Part shown: positions 50,490 through 60,608 of the stretch, one piece after another
Position numbering within the stretch: the first letter of the stretch is position 1
Layout of the letters: each line of letters opens with the position of its first letter
Source: Intestinimonas massiliensis (ex Afouda et al. 2020)
Lineage (GTDB): Bacteria > Bacillota > Clostridia > Oscillospirales > Oscillospiraceae
DNA length: 64,000 bases
Assembly (NCBI RefSeq): GCF_900626285.1
Contig: NZ_LR131148.1
Location: 151,599-215,598 of the forward strand
Reading direction: 5' to 3'
Notes under the pieces: generated by a model
Seen by the model: the letters and a program-made list of their open reading frames with translations, nothing else
What the model was told of the DNA's origin: nothing
Database searches by the model: none
Made by a program: the position numbers and the translations under genes

Positions 50490-50551
50490 GCCGCAGCCTC
50501 CGCATTCTCAATCATTTTATTCATTATATCAAACGGCGGAGGAAAGGGCAA

Positions 50552-50989
50552 TCAGGAATCCTTGCCCAGGGCAAAGGTGAGTTCCGCCGTGGCCGCCACC
50601 TGGCCATTGACCGTGGCTTTGGCCGATCCGATCCCCACCGGACCCTTCTGCTTGATGAGGGTGCACTCCAGCTCCAGCACGTCGCCGGGGGTGACCTGGC
50701 GGCGGAACCGGGCGTTCCTGATGCCGCCGAAGAAGGCGATCTTGCCCCGGTTCTCCGGCATGGACAGCAGGGCCACCGCGCCCACCTGGGCCAGAGCCTC
50801 CAGGATGAGCACGCCGGGCATTACGTGGTACTGGGGAAAGTGGCCCTGGAAGAAGGGCTCGTTGACGCTGACGCACTTGATGCCCTTGGCCCACTTGCCC
50901 TCCTCGCCGTCCACGATCCGGTCCACCAGGGCGAAGGGATAGCGGTGGGGGAGGATCTCGGCGATCTGATTGGAATTATACTGCATCAT
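50552..50989 (-). CDS. fabZ: 3-hydroxyacyl-ACP dehydratase FabZ
   Basis: The 145-residue hot-dog-fold protein removes water from 3-hydroxyacyl-ACP. The active-site segment FFQGHFPQYHVMPGVLILEALAQ carries the catalytic His and Glu. It starts three bases after the fabF stop. Confidence 0.95.
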   Translation of the reverse strand: MMQYNSNQIAEILPHRYPFALVDRIVDGEEGKWAKGIKCVSVNEPFFQGHFPQYHVMPGVLILEALAQVGAVALLSMPENRGKIAFFGGIRNARFRRQVTPGDVLELECTLIKQKGPVGIGSAKATVNGQVAATAELTFALGKDS

Positions 50990-50992
50990 CCC

Positions 50993-52234
50993 TCAGCCCT
51001 CCCATCTCTTGAACAGGACGCAGGCGTTGTGGCCGCCGAAGCCCAGGGAGTTGGACAGCACGCATTCCACCTGAGCCTCCCGGCCCTGGTTGGGCACGTA
51101 GTCCAGGTCGCAGGCCGGGTCGGGCACCTGGTAGTTGATGGTGGCGGGCAGGAAGCCGTCCTTCAGGGTGAGGGCGGAGAAGATGGCCTCCACCGCGCCG
51201 GCGGCCCCCAGCATGTGGCCGGTCATGGACTTGGTGGAGCTGACCGCCAGCTGGTAGGCGTGGTCGCCGAAGACGGTCTTGATAGCGGCGGTCTCGCCGG
51301 AGTCGTTCAGAGGGGTGGAGGTGCCGTGGGCGTTGATGTAGCCCACCTGCTCCGGGGCCACGCCGCCGTCGGCCAGGGCCTGGGCCATGGCCCGGGCGCC
51401 GCCCTCCCCGTTGGGGGCGGGGGCGGTCATGTGGTAGGCGTCGCAGGTGGCGCCGTAGCCCACCACCTCGGCGTAGATCCTGGCTCCCCGGGCCTTGGCG
51501 TGCTCGTACTCCTCCAGCATCAGGATGCCGGCGCCCTCGCCCATGACAAAGCCGGAGCGCTCTGCGTCAAAAGGAATGGAGGCCCGCTTGGGGTCATCCC
51601 CCACGTGGAGGGCCCGCATGGAAGTGAACCCGCCGATGGACAGGGGGGTGACGGCGGCCTCGGCGCCGCCGCACAGCATCACCTCGGCGTAGCCGTCCCG
51701 GATGTGGCGGAAGGCGTCGCCCACCGCGTTGGAGCCGCCGGCGCAGGCGGTCACCGGGCAGGTGCACATGCCCTGGAAGCCGAAGGCGATGGCGATGAGG
51801 CCGGCCCCCATGTTGGCGATGGTGGAGGGGATGTAGAAGGGGGAGGCCCGGTCAAAGCCCTTCTCCGAGCAGCGCATCTGCTCGGTCTCGGTGATGGCGA
51901 CGCCGCCCACGCCGCTGGAGACGATAACGCCGCAGCGGGTGCGGTCAACGGCCTCCAGATCCAGGCCGCTGTCGGCCACCGCCTCCTTGGCGGAGGCCAT
52001 GGCCAGCTGGGAGTACCGGGCCATGTGGCGCACATCCTTCTTGTCCAGCACGGAGGTGGGGTCCCAGTCCTTCACCTCGGCGGCCAGGTGGACCTTCTGC
52101 TTGGAAGCATCATACTGGGTGATGGGGGCGATGCCGCACACCCCGGCCTTCACGGCCTGCCAGGTCTCGGCCACATTGTGGCCCAGGGGGTTGACGCTCC
52201 CCATGCCGGTGATGACTACTCTGCGTTTTTCCAT
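50993..52234 (-). CDS. fabF: 3-oxoacyl-ACP synthase II
   Basis: FabF condenses acyl-ACP with malonyl-ACP in elongation. The 413-residue thiolase-fold protein has the nucleophile Cys in VTACAGGSNAVGD and the two His residues in NAHGTSTPLNDS and KSMTGHMLGAAG. It lies 12 bp after fabG. Confidence 0.96.
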   Translation of the reverse strand: MEKRRVVITGMGSVNPLGHNVAETWQAVKAGVCGIAPITQYDASKQKVHLAAEVKDWDPTSVLDKKDVRHMARYSQLAMASAKEAVADSGLDLEAVDRTRCGVIVSSGVGGVAITETEQMRCSEKGFDRASPFYIPSTIANMGAGLIAIAFGFQGMCTCPVTACAGGSNAVGDAFRHIRDGYAEVMLCGGAEAAVTPLSIGGFTSMRALHVGDDPKRASIPFDAERSGFVMGEGAGILMLEEYEHAKARGARIYAEVVGYGATCDAYHMTAPAPNGEGGARAMAQALADGGVAPEQVGYINAHGTSTPLNDSGETAAIKTVFGDHAYQLAVSSTKSMTGHMLGAAGAVEAIFSALTLKDGFLPATINYQVPDPACDLDYVPNQGREAQVECVLSNSLGFGGHNACVLFKRWEG

Positions 52235-52246
52235 GTTCGTTCCTCC

Positions 52247-52990
52247 TTACATGCCCATTCCGCCATCGACGGAGAGGACCTGGCCGGTGATGTAGGCGGC
52301 CTCATCGGAGGCCAGGAAGGCCACGGCAGCGGCCACGTCCTCCGGCTTGCCCGCCCGGCCCACGGGGATGGAGGCCAGCATGGCCTCCCGGGCGGCGTCG
52401 GGCAGGGCGGCGGTCATGTCGGTGTCGATGTAGCCGGGGGCCACCGCGTTGACGGTGATGCCCCGACCGCCCAGCTCGCGGGCCAAAGACTTGGTCATGC
52501 CGATGACGCCGGCCTTGCTGGCGCAGTAGTTGATCTGGCCCGGGTTGCCCCGGAGGGCCACCACCGAGGAGAGGCTCACGATGCGGCCGTATCTGGCCTT
52601 CATCATGGGCCGGGCGGCGGCCTTCATGCACAGAAAGGCTCCCTTCAGGTTGGTGGCGATGACGGCGTCAAAATCCTCTTCCTTCAGCATCATGGCCAGG
52701 TTGTCCCGGGTGATGCCGGCGTTGTTCACCAGAATGTGGAGCCCGCCCAGCTCCTTCACGGCGGTGTCCATGAGCTTTTTTACGGCGGCGGCGTCGGCCA
52801 CGTCCCCCTGGACGGCCCGGGCCTCCACCCCCAGCTCCTTCAGGGCAGCCAAAGTCTCCTCCGCGGCGGCGGTGTTGCCGGCGTAGGAGAACACCACGTT
52901 GGCCCCCCGGCGGGCCAGCTCCAGGCAGATGGCCCGGCCGATGCCCCGACTGCCGCCGGTGACAACGGCGGTCTTTCCAGTCATACTCAT
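52247..52990 (-). CDS. fabG: 3-oxoacyl-ACP reductase
   Basis: The 247-residue short-chain reductase uses NADPH to reduce 3-oxoacyl-ACP. The cofactor motif TGGSRGIGRAI, NNAG and the catalytic Ser...Tyr-x3-Lys (YCASKAG) are present. It lies four bases after fabD. Confidence 0.95.
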   Translation of the reverse strand: MSMTGKTAVVTGGSRGIGRAICLELARRGANVVFSYAGNTAAAEETLAALKELGVEARAVQGDVADAAAVKKLMDTAVKELGGLHILVNNAGITRDNLAMMLKEEDFDAVIATNLKGAFLCMKAAARPMMKARYGRIVSLSSVVALRGNPGQINYCASKAGVIGMTKSLARELGGRGITVNAVAPGYIDTDMTAALPDAAREAMLASIPVGRAGKPEDVAAAVAFLASDEAAYITGQVLSVDGGMGM

Positions 52991-52994
52991 AGCG

Positions 52995-53921
52995 TTATCC
53001 TTTCAGAGCCGCGGCCAGCGCGTCGATGTCGGCGCAGGTCTCCACGGCGTAGGTCTTGATGGAGGGGGCGGTCTTTTTCACAAAGCCGCTGAGGGCCTTG
53101 CCCGGTCCGATCTCCACGATGGTGTCCACCCCCAGCTCCTCCAGCCGGCGGATGGTGTCCTCCATGTACACGGAGGACTGGACCTGCTTCTCCAGCAGGG
53201 CGGGGATGGTGTCCTCGGGGCCCATCTCCCGGCCCAGGCAGTTGAAGAGCACCGGGAACCTGGGGGTGCCGAAGGTGATCTCCTGGAACTTCTCCCGCAG
53301 GGCGTTCCCGGCGGGAGCCAGCAGGGAGGTGTGGAAGGGGCCGCTGACCTTCAGGGGGAGGCACCGCTTGGCGCCCAGCTCCTTGGCCAATGCGGCGGCC
53401 TTGTCCACCGCCTCCTTCTGCCCGCCGATGACCAGCTGGCCGGGGCAGTTGTAATTGGCGATCTCCACCACACCGGCATCAGCGGCCTGATCGCAGGCCT
53501 GCTGCAGCTTCTCCCGGTCCAGGCCCAGCACGGCGGTCATGCCGCAGGACATGCCGGCGGCGGCGTCTGCCATGGCCTTGCCCCGGAAGGCGGCCAGGGA
53601 GATGGCCTGCTGGGGCGTGAATACCCCGGCGGCCTGGAGGGCAGAGTACTCGCCCAGGCTCAGTCCGGCGGCGTAGTCGGGGGTAATACCCAGCCCGGCC
53701 AGGATGGCGGTCATGCCCACGGCGAAGGCCACCATGCAGGGCTGGGTGTACTGGGTCTGGTTCAGTACCCCGTCGGGATCGGAAAAGGAGACGGTTTTCA
53801 GGTCAAAATCCACATCCGCGCCGTCCAGGACGGCCTTGAATTCCGGGTAGGCCTCGTACAGGTCGGCCCCCATGCCGGGGTGCTGGCTGCCCTGTCCGGC
53901 GTACAAAAAGGCGAGGCTCAT
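52995..53921 (-). CDS. fabD: Malonyl-CoA:ACP transacylase
   Basis: FabD loads malonyl units on ACP. The 308-residue protein shows the substrate loop GQGSQHPGMG and the nucleophile Ser in AGLSLGEYSAL, with the His of SGPFHTSLL. It overlaps fabK by four bases. Confidence 0.95.
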   Translation of the reverse strand: MSLAFLYAGQGSQHPGMGADLYEAYPEFKAVLDGADVDFDLKTVSFSDPDGVLNQTQYTQPCMVAFAVGMTAILAGLGITPDYAAGLSLGEYSALQAAGVFTPQQAISLAAFRGKAMADAAAGMSCGMTAVLGLDREKLQQACDQAADAGVVEIANYNCPGQLVIGGQKEAVDKAAALAKELGAKRCLPLKVSGPFHTSLLAPAGNALREKFQEITFGTPRFPVLFNCLGREMGPEDTIPALLEKQVQSSVYMEDTIRRLEELGVDTIVEIGPGKALSGFVKKTAPSIKTYAVETCADIDALAAALKG

Positions 53922-54850
53922 ACGTTCAGTCCTTTCACCACGGCGGCACAGCCGCGCATCAGATCTTCAAAAATGGCCCGCAGGGGACGGATTTCGTGGA
54001 CCATGCCGGCCACCTGACCGGCCATAAAGCTGCCGGTGTCCAGGTCGCCGTCAAACACCGCCCGGCGGAGAGAGCCCAGGGTCAGCTTCTCCATCTCAGC
54101 CAGGGGCAAATTCTGCTTCTCCATCCGCAGGTACTCCCGGGCCATCTTGTTCTTCAGCACCCGGACAGGGGCCCCACCGGAGCGGCCGGTGACGGTGGTG
54201 TCGTTGGCCCCGGCCTTGATGACGGCCTGCTTGTAGTTGTCGTGGATGGGGCACTCCTCACTGGCCAGCAGGCAGGTGCCCACCTGCACGCCGCAGGCTC
54301 CCAGGGCGAAGGCGGCGGCCATCTGGCGGCCGTCGGCAATGCCGCCGGCGGCGATGACGGGCACGCTCACCGCGTCCACCACCTGGGGCACCAGGGCCAT
54401 GGTGGTCATCTCGCCCACGTGGCCGCCGCTCTCGGTGCCCTCGGCGATGACGCCGTCGATGCCGTACCGCTCCAGCCGCTTGGCCAGGATGGGGGCGGCC
54501 ACCACGGGGAACACCTTGATGCCAGCTTCCTTCCAGGCGGGGACGTACTTGCCCGGGTTGCCGGCGCCGGTGGTCACCACCTGGACGCCCTCCTCCACAA
54601 CGACCTTGGCCAGGTCTTCAATGTGGGGGTTCATCAGCATCAGGTTGACGCCGAAGGGCTTGTCGGTATTGGCCTTGGCGGTGCGGATCTCAGCGCGGAG
54701 AGCCTCGGCGTCCATGCCGCCGGAGCCCACCAGGCCCAGGGCTCCCGCGTTGGACACGGCGGCGGCGAAGGCGCCGGTGGCGATGTTGGCCATGCCGCCC
54801 TGGATAATGGGGAATTCCGTCCCCAGCAGTTCGTTCAGTTTCATTGTCAA
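53918..54850 (-). CDS. fabK: Enoyl-ACP reductase II (FMN-dependent)
   Basis: The 310-residue FMN protein of the nitronate-monooxygenase-like fold (IIQGGMANIATGAFAAAVSNAGALG, GTESGGHVGEMTT, AGGIADGRQMAAAFALGA) is the final reductase of each elongation cycle. Using FabK rather than FabI makes the host insensitive to triclosan. No fabI or fabV is seen in the window. Confidence 0.93.
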   Translation of the reverse strand: MTMKLNELLGTEFPIIQGGMANIATGAFAAAVSNAGALGLVGSGGMDAEALRAEIRTAKANTDKPFGVNLMLMNPHIEDLAKVVVEEGVQVVTTGAGNPGKYVPAWKEAGIKVFPVVAAPILAKRLERYGIDGVIAEGTESGGHVGEMTTMALVPQVVDAVSVPVIAAGGIADGRQMAAAFALGACGVQVGTCLLASEECPIHDNYKQAVIKAGANDTTVTGRSGGAPVRVLKNKMAREYLRMEKQNLPLAEMEKLTLGSLRRAVFDGDLDTGSFMAGQVAGMVHEIRPLRAIFEDLMRGCAAVVKGLNV

Positions 54851-54864
54851 AACTCCTTATAGCC

Positions 54865-55815
54865 TTACGCCAGTTCCAGCAGTCCGCCGGCCCAGGTCAG
54901 TCCTCCGCCGAAGCCCACGCACAGGGCCTTCTGGCCGGAGGTAAGGGCGCCGGAGGTCACCAGCTCGTCCAGCAGGATGGGTACGCTGGCGGCGGAGGTG
55001 TTGCCGGTGCGGGCGATGTTGCCGGTGCATTTGGCGGGGTCCACCTTCAGCTTTTTTACAGCGAAATCAATGATCCGCTGATTGGCCTGATGGAACGCGA
55101 AGCGGTCTATCTGATCCAGGGGGACGCCCGCCTTGTCCGCCACCTCCTTGGCGCAGCGGGGGAGGGCCTCCACCGCAAAGCGGAACACGGTCTGGCCGTC
55201 CATATGGATGTAAGAGGGGGCGTCGGTATGGACGCCGGGGACCGTCAGAGCCTCCTGATTGCCCCGGCAGCCCAGCACTGCGTGCAGGGAGGGGTAGTCT
55301 TCCCGCCACTCCACCAGGGCGGCTCCCGCCCCGTCTCCGAAGAGGACACAGGTGGACCGGTCGGTGAAATCGGTAAGGCGGCTGAGTACCTCGCAGCCCA
55401 CCACCAGACCGTATTTCCGGGGGGCGGCGGCCAGCAGGCACTGGGCTGTGTGCAGACCGTAGACAAAGCCGGAGCAGGCGGCGTTCAGGTCGAAGCACAC
55501 CGTATCCTCCAAAAAGCCCAGCTCCCGCTGGAGGATGCAGGCGGCGGCGGGGGTGAGAAAGTCCGGAGACAAGGTGGCCACCAGGCATACCCCGATCTGT
55601 TCCGGGGAGATCCCCGCCCGGTCCAGGGCCTGTCTGGCGGCGGCCAGGCACAGGGAGGTGTGGCTCTCATTCCCGGAGCAGTGGCGGCGGCTGGAAATGC
55701 CGGTGCGGGAGACGATCCACTGGTCATTGGTGTCCACCAGTTTGGCCATGTCGTCGTTGGTGACCACCCGCTCCGGCAGGGCGGAACCGGTGGAGATCAA
55801 TTTGATTCCGTTCAT
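54865..55815 (-). CDS. fabH: 3-oxoacyl-ACP synthase III
   Basis: FabH starts fatty-acid chains by joining acetyl-CoA to malonyl-ACP. The 316-residue protein has the Cys nucleophile in DLNAACSGFVYG, the His of FAFHQANQRI and the Asn of TGNTSAASVP. Its start overlaps accA by four bases. Confidence 0.95.
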   Translation of the reverse strand: MNGIKLISTGSALPERVVTNDDMAKLVDTNDQWIVSRTGISSRRHCSGNESHTSLCLAAARQALDRAGISPEQIGVCLVATLSPDFLTPAAACILQRELGFLEDTVCFDLNAACSGFVYGLHTAQCLLAAAPRKYGLVVGCEVLSRLTDFTDRSTCVLFGDGAGAALVEWREDYPSLHAVLGCRGNQEALTVPGVHTDAPSYIHMDGQTVFRFAVEALPRCAKEVADKAGVPLDQIDRFAFHQANQRIIDFAVKKLKVDPAKCTGNIARTGNTSAASVPILLDELVTSGALTSGQKALCVGFGGGLTWAGGLLELA

Positions 55816-56633
55816 AGGCGCTCCTTTCGCAGGGCCTTACTGCCCATCAAGCGGAATTTTTTGTATCTGGCCGCGGCCAGAGCGGAGGGGCTCAGCTTGC
55901 TCAGGGCGGTCAGCTCCCGCACCAGAGCGGCGTCCAGGGCCCGAAAGACGGGCTGGGGGGCGGCGTGGGCCCCGGCGGCGGGCTCGGGGATGATGCCGTC
56001 GATGACCCCCAGCTCCAGCAGGTCGGCGGCGGTGAGCTTCATCACGTCGCAGGCCTCGCTGCTGCGGGAGGCGTCCTTCCACAGGATGGCGGCGAAGCCC
56101 TCAGGGGAGAGGACGGAGTAGACGGCGTTCTCCAGCATAAGCACCTTATTGCCTACCCCAAGGGCCAGGGCTCCGCCGCTGCCCCCCTCGCCAGTGACCA
56201 CCGACACCACGGGGACGGTGAGGCCGGACAGCAGGGCCAGGGTGCGGGCGATGGCCTCTCCCTGGCCGTGGGCCTCGGCCTCCAGGCCCGGGTAGGCGCC
56301 GGGGGTGTCGATAAAGGTGATGATGGGCCGGCCGAACTTCTCGGCCTGGAGCATCAGCCGCTGGGCCTTCCGGTAGCCCTCGGGGGAGGGCATGCCGAAG
56401 TGGTTGGCCATGTGCTCCTCCAGGGTGCGGCCCTTCCGGTGGCCGATGACGGTGACCGGGTGGCCGTGGAACAGGGCGATGCCGCCCAGAATGCTGCCGT
56501 CGTCGGCGCAGTGCCGGTCGCCCCGCTGCTCAAAGAAGTCGGTGAACAGGGCGTCGATAAACTCCGCCGTGCCCGGCCGGTCGGCGTGGCGGGCCAGCGC
56601 CACCCGCTGGGCGGGAGTGAGATCATTTGGCAC
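55812..56633 (-). CDS. accA: Acetyl-CoA carboxylase carboxyltransferase subunit alpha
   Basis: The 273-residue crotonase-fold protein moves the carboxyl group from biotin to acetyl-CoA together with AccD. Conserved pieces are PVTVIGHRKGRT, FIDTPGAYPGLEAEAHGQGEAIA and GEGGSGGALALGVGN. It overlaps accD by 11 bases and is slightly shorter than the E. coli protein, mainly at the N-terminus. Confidence 0.95.
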   Translation of the reverse strand: MPNDLTPAQRVALARHADRPGTAEFIDALFTDFFEQRGDRHCADDGSILGGIALFHGHPVTVIGHRKGRTLEEHMANHFGMPSPEGYRKAQRLMLQAEKFGRPIITFIDTPGAYPGLEAEAHGQGEAIARTLALLSGLTVPVVSVVTGEGGSGGALALGVGNKVLMLENAVYSVLSPEGFAAILWKDASRSSEACDVMKLTAADLLELGVIDGIIPEPAAGAHAAPQPVFRALDAALVRELTALSKLSPSALAAARYKKFRLMGSKALRKERL

Positions 56634-57485
56634 GGTCGCTCCCTCCTTTCCCGTGGAGCTTCAGCAGCCGGATCAGGGTGTCCCGCATCCGGGCCCGGGG
56701 CACGATGGCGTCCAGGAACCCGTGTTCCAGCAGATATTCGGCGCTCTGGAAGCCCTCCGGCAGCTTTTCCCCAATCGTCTGTTCAATGACCCGGGGCCCG
56801 GCAAAGCCGATGAGGGCGCCGGGCTCGGCCAGCATGATGTCCCCCAGGCTGGCAAAGCTGGCGGTGACCCCGCCGGTGGTGGGGTGGGTGAGCACCGAGA
56901 TGTACAGCCCGCCCTTCTGAGAGAACCGGTCCAGGGCGGCGGAGGTCTTGGCCATCTGCATCAGGGACAGGATGCCCTCCTGCATCCTGGCTCCGCCGCT
57001 GGCGGAGAAGAGGATGAGGGGCAGCTTGTTCTTTTCTGCGTACTCCACCAGCCGGGTGACCTTCTCGCCCAGGGCGGCGCTCATGCTGCCCATGAAGAAC
57101 CGGCTGTCCAGGGCGCCCACCGCCACCTTCTGGCCCGCGATGCGGCCGGTGGCGGTGACCACGCCCTCATTCATGCCGGTGCGCCGGCGGGCGGCGTCCA
57201 GCTTGGCGGCGTAGCCGGGGAAGGACAGGGGGTCGTTGGAGGAGAGGGCGCCGTCCAGCTCCCGGAAGGTGCCCTTGTCCAGCACCAGGCTCAGCCGGTA
57301 GTAGGCCCCGATGGGGTAGTGGTGGCCGCACAGGGGACATACGTAGTGCCCGGCCACCAGCTCCCGCCGCTTGACGGTGCCGCCGCAGGAGGGGCAGGTC
57401 TCCTCGGTGTGGGCGGGGGCGGGAGAGGTGCCCCGGAGGGCCTTCAGGGAGAGCAGCTTCTGCCGCCGCTGGGCAAAGACGTTGC

Positions 57486-57489
<4 letters not shown>
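56623..57489 (-). CDS. accD: Acetyl-CoA carboxylase carboxyltransferase subunit beta
   Basis: The 288-residue partner of AccA has the N-terminal four-Cys zinc ribbon (CPSCGGTVKRRELVAGHYVCPLCG, residues 33-56 in two pairs) and the carboxyltransferase core (FSASGGARMQEGILSLMQMAKT, HPTTGGVTASFASLGD). Its start overlaps accC by four bases. Confidence 0.95.
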
Positions 57490-58871
<1,382 letters not shown>

Positions 58872-58875
58872 GGGC

Positions 58876-59298
58876 TCACCCTTCCCGGTAGCGGATGAGG
58901 GGGTCTCCGAAGGACACCAGGGCCCCGTCCTCCTGAAGGACGGCCTCGATGACGCAGTCGCAGGGGGCCTGCACCTCGTTCATCATCTTCATAGCCTCCA
59001 TGAGGCACACGGTCTGTCCCTTCTTCACATGGTCGCCCGCCTTCACAAAGGGCTCGGCGTCGGGGGCGGAGGCGGCGTAGAAGGTGCCAACCAGAGGGGC
59101 GGTGATGCACAGCCCCTCCGGCTGGGCGGGTGCCGCCGCGGGAGACGGCGCAGGCGCGGCGGACAGAACCGGGGCGGCGGCGGGGGCGGCAACTCCCTTG
59201 CCCAGCTCCAGAGTGGTGTCCTTGGTGGTCAGCTTGAAGGAGGTGATGGTGCTGGCATCGAACCGGGCCATCAGCTCAAAAATCTCTTGATTGGTCAT
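58876..59298 (-). CDS. accB: Biotin carboxyl carrier protein
   Basis: The 140-residue carrier has a folded start, an Ala/Pro-rich linker (residues 42-65) and a C-terminal biotinyl domain with the modified Lys in MEAMKMMNEV. AAGGAG places the start at ATG 59298 rather than 59316. Confidence 0.95.
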   Translation of the reverse strand: MTNQEIFELMARFDASTITSFKLTTKDTTLELGKGVAAPAAAPVLSAAPAPSPAAAPAQPEGLCITAPLVGTFYAASAPDAEPFVKAGDHVKKGQTVCLMEAMKMMNEVQAPCDCVIEAVLQEDGALVSFGDPLIRYREG

Positions 59299-59318
59299 AG
59301 CTGCTCCTTTCGGCACAA

Positions 59319-59341
59319 AGGCGCCGGTAATACCGGCGCCT
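59319..59341 (-). promoter_or_regulatory. Hairpin between acpP and accB
   Basis: AGGCGCCGGTA with TACCGGCGCCT makes a near-perfect stem in the 68-bp gap. With only three T after it in the leftward direction, it probably lets part of the transcription end after acpP or protects the acpP message, giving extra acyl carrier protein. Confidence 0.6.
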
Positions 59342-59366
59342 CAGGCAATGGTGCGGAGGACTGCGA

Positions 59367-59597
59367 TCAGGCAGCGTGCTCCTCGATGTACTTCATCAGA
59401 TCGCCCACAGTCTTCATGTTGGGCAGGTCTTCGTCGGCGATGGTCACGCCGAAGGCCTCCTCCAGAGCCATGGACAGCTCCACGGCGGCCAGAGAATCGG
59501 CCTCCAGATCCTCGGCCAGCCGGGCCTCGGGGGTGACCTTGTCGGCATCGCAGCTCAGAGTCTCCACAATGATATCCTTAACTTTCTCGAAATCCAT
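59367..59597 (-). CDS. acpP: Acyl carrier protein
   Basis: The 76-residue acidic four-helix protein carries the phosphopantetheine Ser in LEADSLAAVEL. It is the first gene of the fatty-acid operon, and fatty-acid intermediates ride on it through every step encoded downstream. Confidence 0.97.
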   Translation of the reverse strand: MDFEKVKDIIVETLSCDADKVTPEARLAEDLEADSLAAVELSMALEEAFGVTIADEDLPNMKTVGDLMKYIEEHAA

Positions 59598-59639
59598 AAT
59601 AAATGCTCCTCACAAACCAGTTCAAAATTTTTAGTTAAA

Positions 59640-59708
59640 TCATTTTACTTAAAAATTTTTAAATAAAATAATTTAAGCATATTTTATCAGGCGGCGGCCA
59701 TTTGTCAA
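59640..59708 (-). promoter_or_regulatory. Fatty-acid operon promoter with AT palindromes
   Basis: On the minus strand TTGACA (59703-59708), a 16-bp spacer and TAAAAT (59681-59686). Just downstream is the perfect 14-bp palindrome TTAAAAATTTTTAA (59649-59662) inside an AT-rich block. FabT-type repressors bind AT-rich dyads in such positions, so this is the likely feedback site. Confidence 0.75.
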
Positions 59709-59773
59709 GAGCTTTTTTTGCCGAAAAAAGGAATTGGAGACGCAACACCTAGGGGCGCAAGGGAAACAGGGAC

Positions 59774-59805
59774 AAAAAAATCCCCCGCGGCAGGGGCCGC
59801 GGGGG
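59774..59805 (-). terminator. Terminator of the Cys-rich gene
   Basis: The stem 59782-59791 with 59796-59805 is followed in the leftward direction by seven T. Confidence 0.85.
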
Positions 59806-59850
59806 TGGGAATGGGGGTAAGTAACCGCCCCCTGAGGGGCGGCGCGGGGA

Positions 59851-60093
59851 TCAGCCCCGGCAGCAGCCGCAGCCGCAGGAGCCGGAGTTCTCCTCCTCGT
59901 CCTCCCACAGGAAGGCGGGGACGGAGACGTAGACCGGCCAGCGGGCGGCGGAGCTGCCGCCGCTGGAGCGCAGGGACAGCTGGTCGAGAGCGGGCAGGGT
60001 GACGGCCCCGCCGTTGTTCCCGGAGCCGGAGCAGCAGCAGCCGCAGCGGCAGCAACGGCAGCAGCAGCGATTCTGACGATTGCAACAGCACAT
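59851..60093 (-). CDS. Cys-rich 80-residue protein of unknown function
   Basis: The protein has 16 cysteines in 80 residues, twelve of them in the first 21 (CCCNRQNRCCCRCCRCGCCC) and four in the last five or six (CGCGCC). Between them is a Gly/Ser/Asn linker and a strand-like segment ending WPVYVSVPAFLWEDEEEN. ATG 60093 has a GGGGGT site and the gene has its own terminator, so it looks real although the composition is odd. Metal binding or cross-linking as a spore-coat component are possibilities; neither can be shown. Confidence 0.65.
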   Translation of the reverse strand: MCCCNRQNRCCCRCCRCGCCCSGSGNNGGAVTLPALDQLSLRSSGGSSAARWPVYVSVPAFLWEDEEENSGSCGCGCCRG

Positions 60094-60181
60094 GGTAAAG
60101 TACCCCCATTCAAAATAGCGGCGGGTCTTTGCCCTCCGCAAGACAGTATACGCGCCTGGGGGCCGGCTGGTGCGGGCAGCA

Positions 60182-60210
60182 AAAAGCGCCGGTCCCCGGA
60201 GGGACCGGCG
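60182..60210 (-). terminator. Terminator of the cold-shock gene
   Basis: GCGCCGGTCCC pairs with GGGACCGGCGC; in the leftward direction a T-run follows. Confidence 0.88.
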
Positions 60211-60228
60211 CAAGTGTGTCGAAACAGA

Positions 60229-60441
60229 TTAGGCAGCCACCACGTTGACAGCGCGCAGCTTGTCGGCGTTCTTGGGATCGGGCTCCACATCATAGGTGAC
60301 CTTCTGGCCCTCCTGGAGGGTCTTGAAGCCGTCGCACACGATAGCGGAGAAGTGCACGAACACGTCGTCGCCGCCCTCGTCGTTGGAGATGAAGCCGAAG
60401 CCCTTGGTCTCGTTGAACCACTTAACAGTACCGTGATACAT
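60229..60441 (-). CDS. cspA: Cold-shock domain protein
   Basis: The 70-residue single OB-fold protein begins YHGTVKWFNETKGFGFISND with RNP1 (KGFGFI) and RNP2 (VFVHF) intact. It binds single-stranded RNA and DNA, keeping messages unfolded. The start at ATG 60441 has AGGAGG upstream; an open extension to 60483 is leader sequence. A leader of about 126 bases with nested stems suggests temperature-sensitive translation. The symbol denotes the family. Confidence 0.95.
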   Translation of the reverse strand: MYHGTVKWFNETKGFGFISNDEGGDDVFVHFSAIVCDGFKTLQEGQKVTYDVEPDPKNADKLRAVNVVAA

Positions 60442-60567
60442 AATTATGGTACCTCCTGAAAAGAATTTGGAGCTAAATGTCAAAGAAAAAACTCACATGA
60501 TTGCGCATCGTCTGAAGAGGCGACGATGACTACAAAAATGTGAGTTCAGGCCGTGCATTTAGACTAC
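60442..60567 (-). promoter_or_regulatory. Folded cold-shock leader
   Basis: The leader contains AACTCACAT (60490-60498) paired with ATGTGAGTT (60538-60546), enclosing CATCGTC (60506-60512) paired with GACGATG (60522-60528). Cold-shock messages are known to use refolding leaders; this one has the size and nesting expected. Confidence 0.6.
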
Positions 60568-60573
60568 CTTGAT

Positions 60574-60602
60574 AATATACCACTGAACCGGCTGTCAGTC
60601 AA
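60574..60602 (-). promoter_or_regulatory. Cold-shock gene promoter
   Basis: On the minus strand TTGACT (60597-60602), a 17-bp spacer and TATATT (60574-60579). Confidence 0.78.
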
Positions 60603-60608
60603 GAAAAA

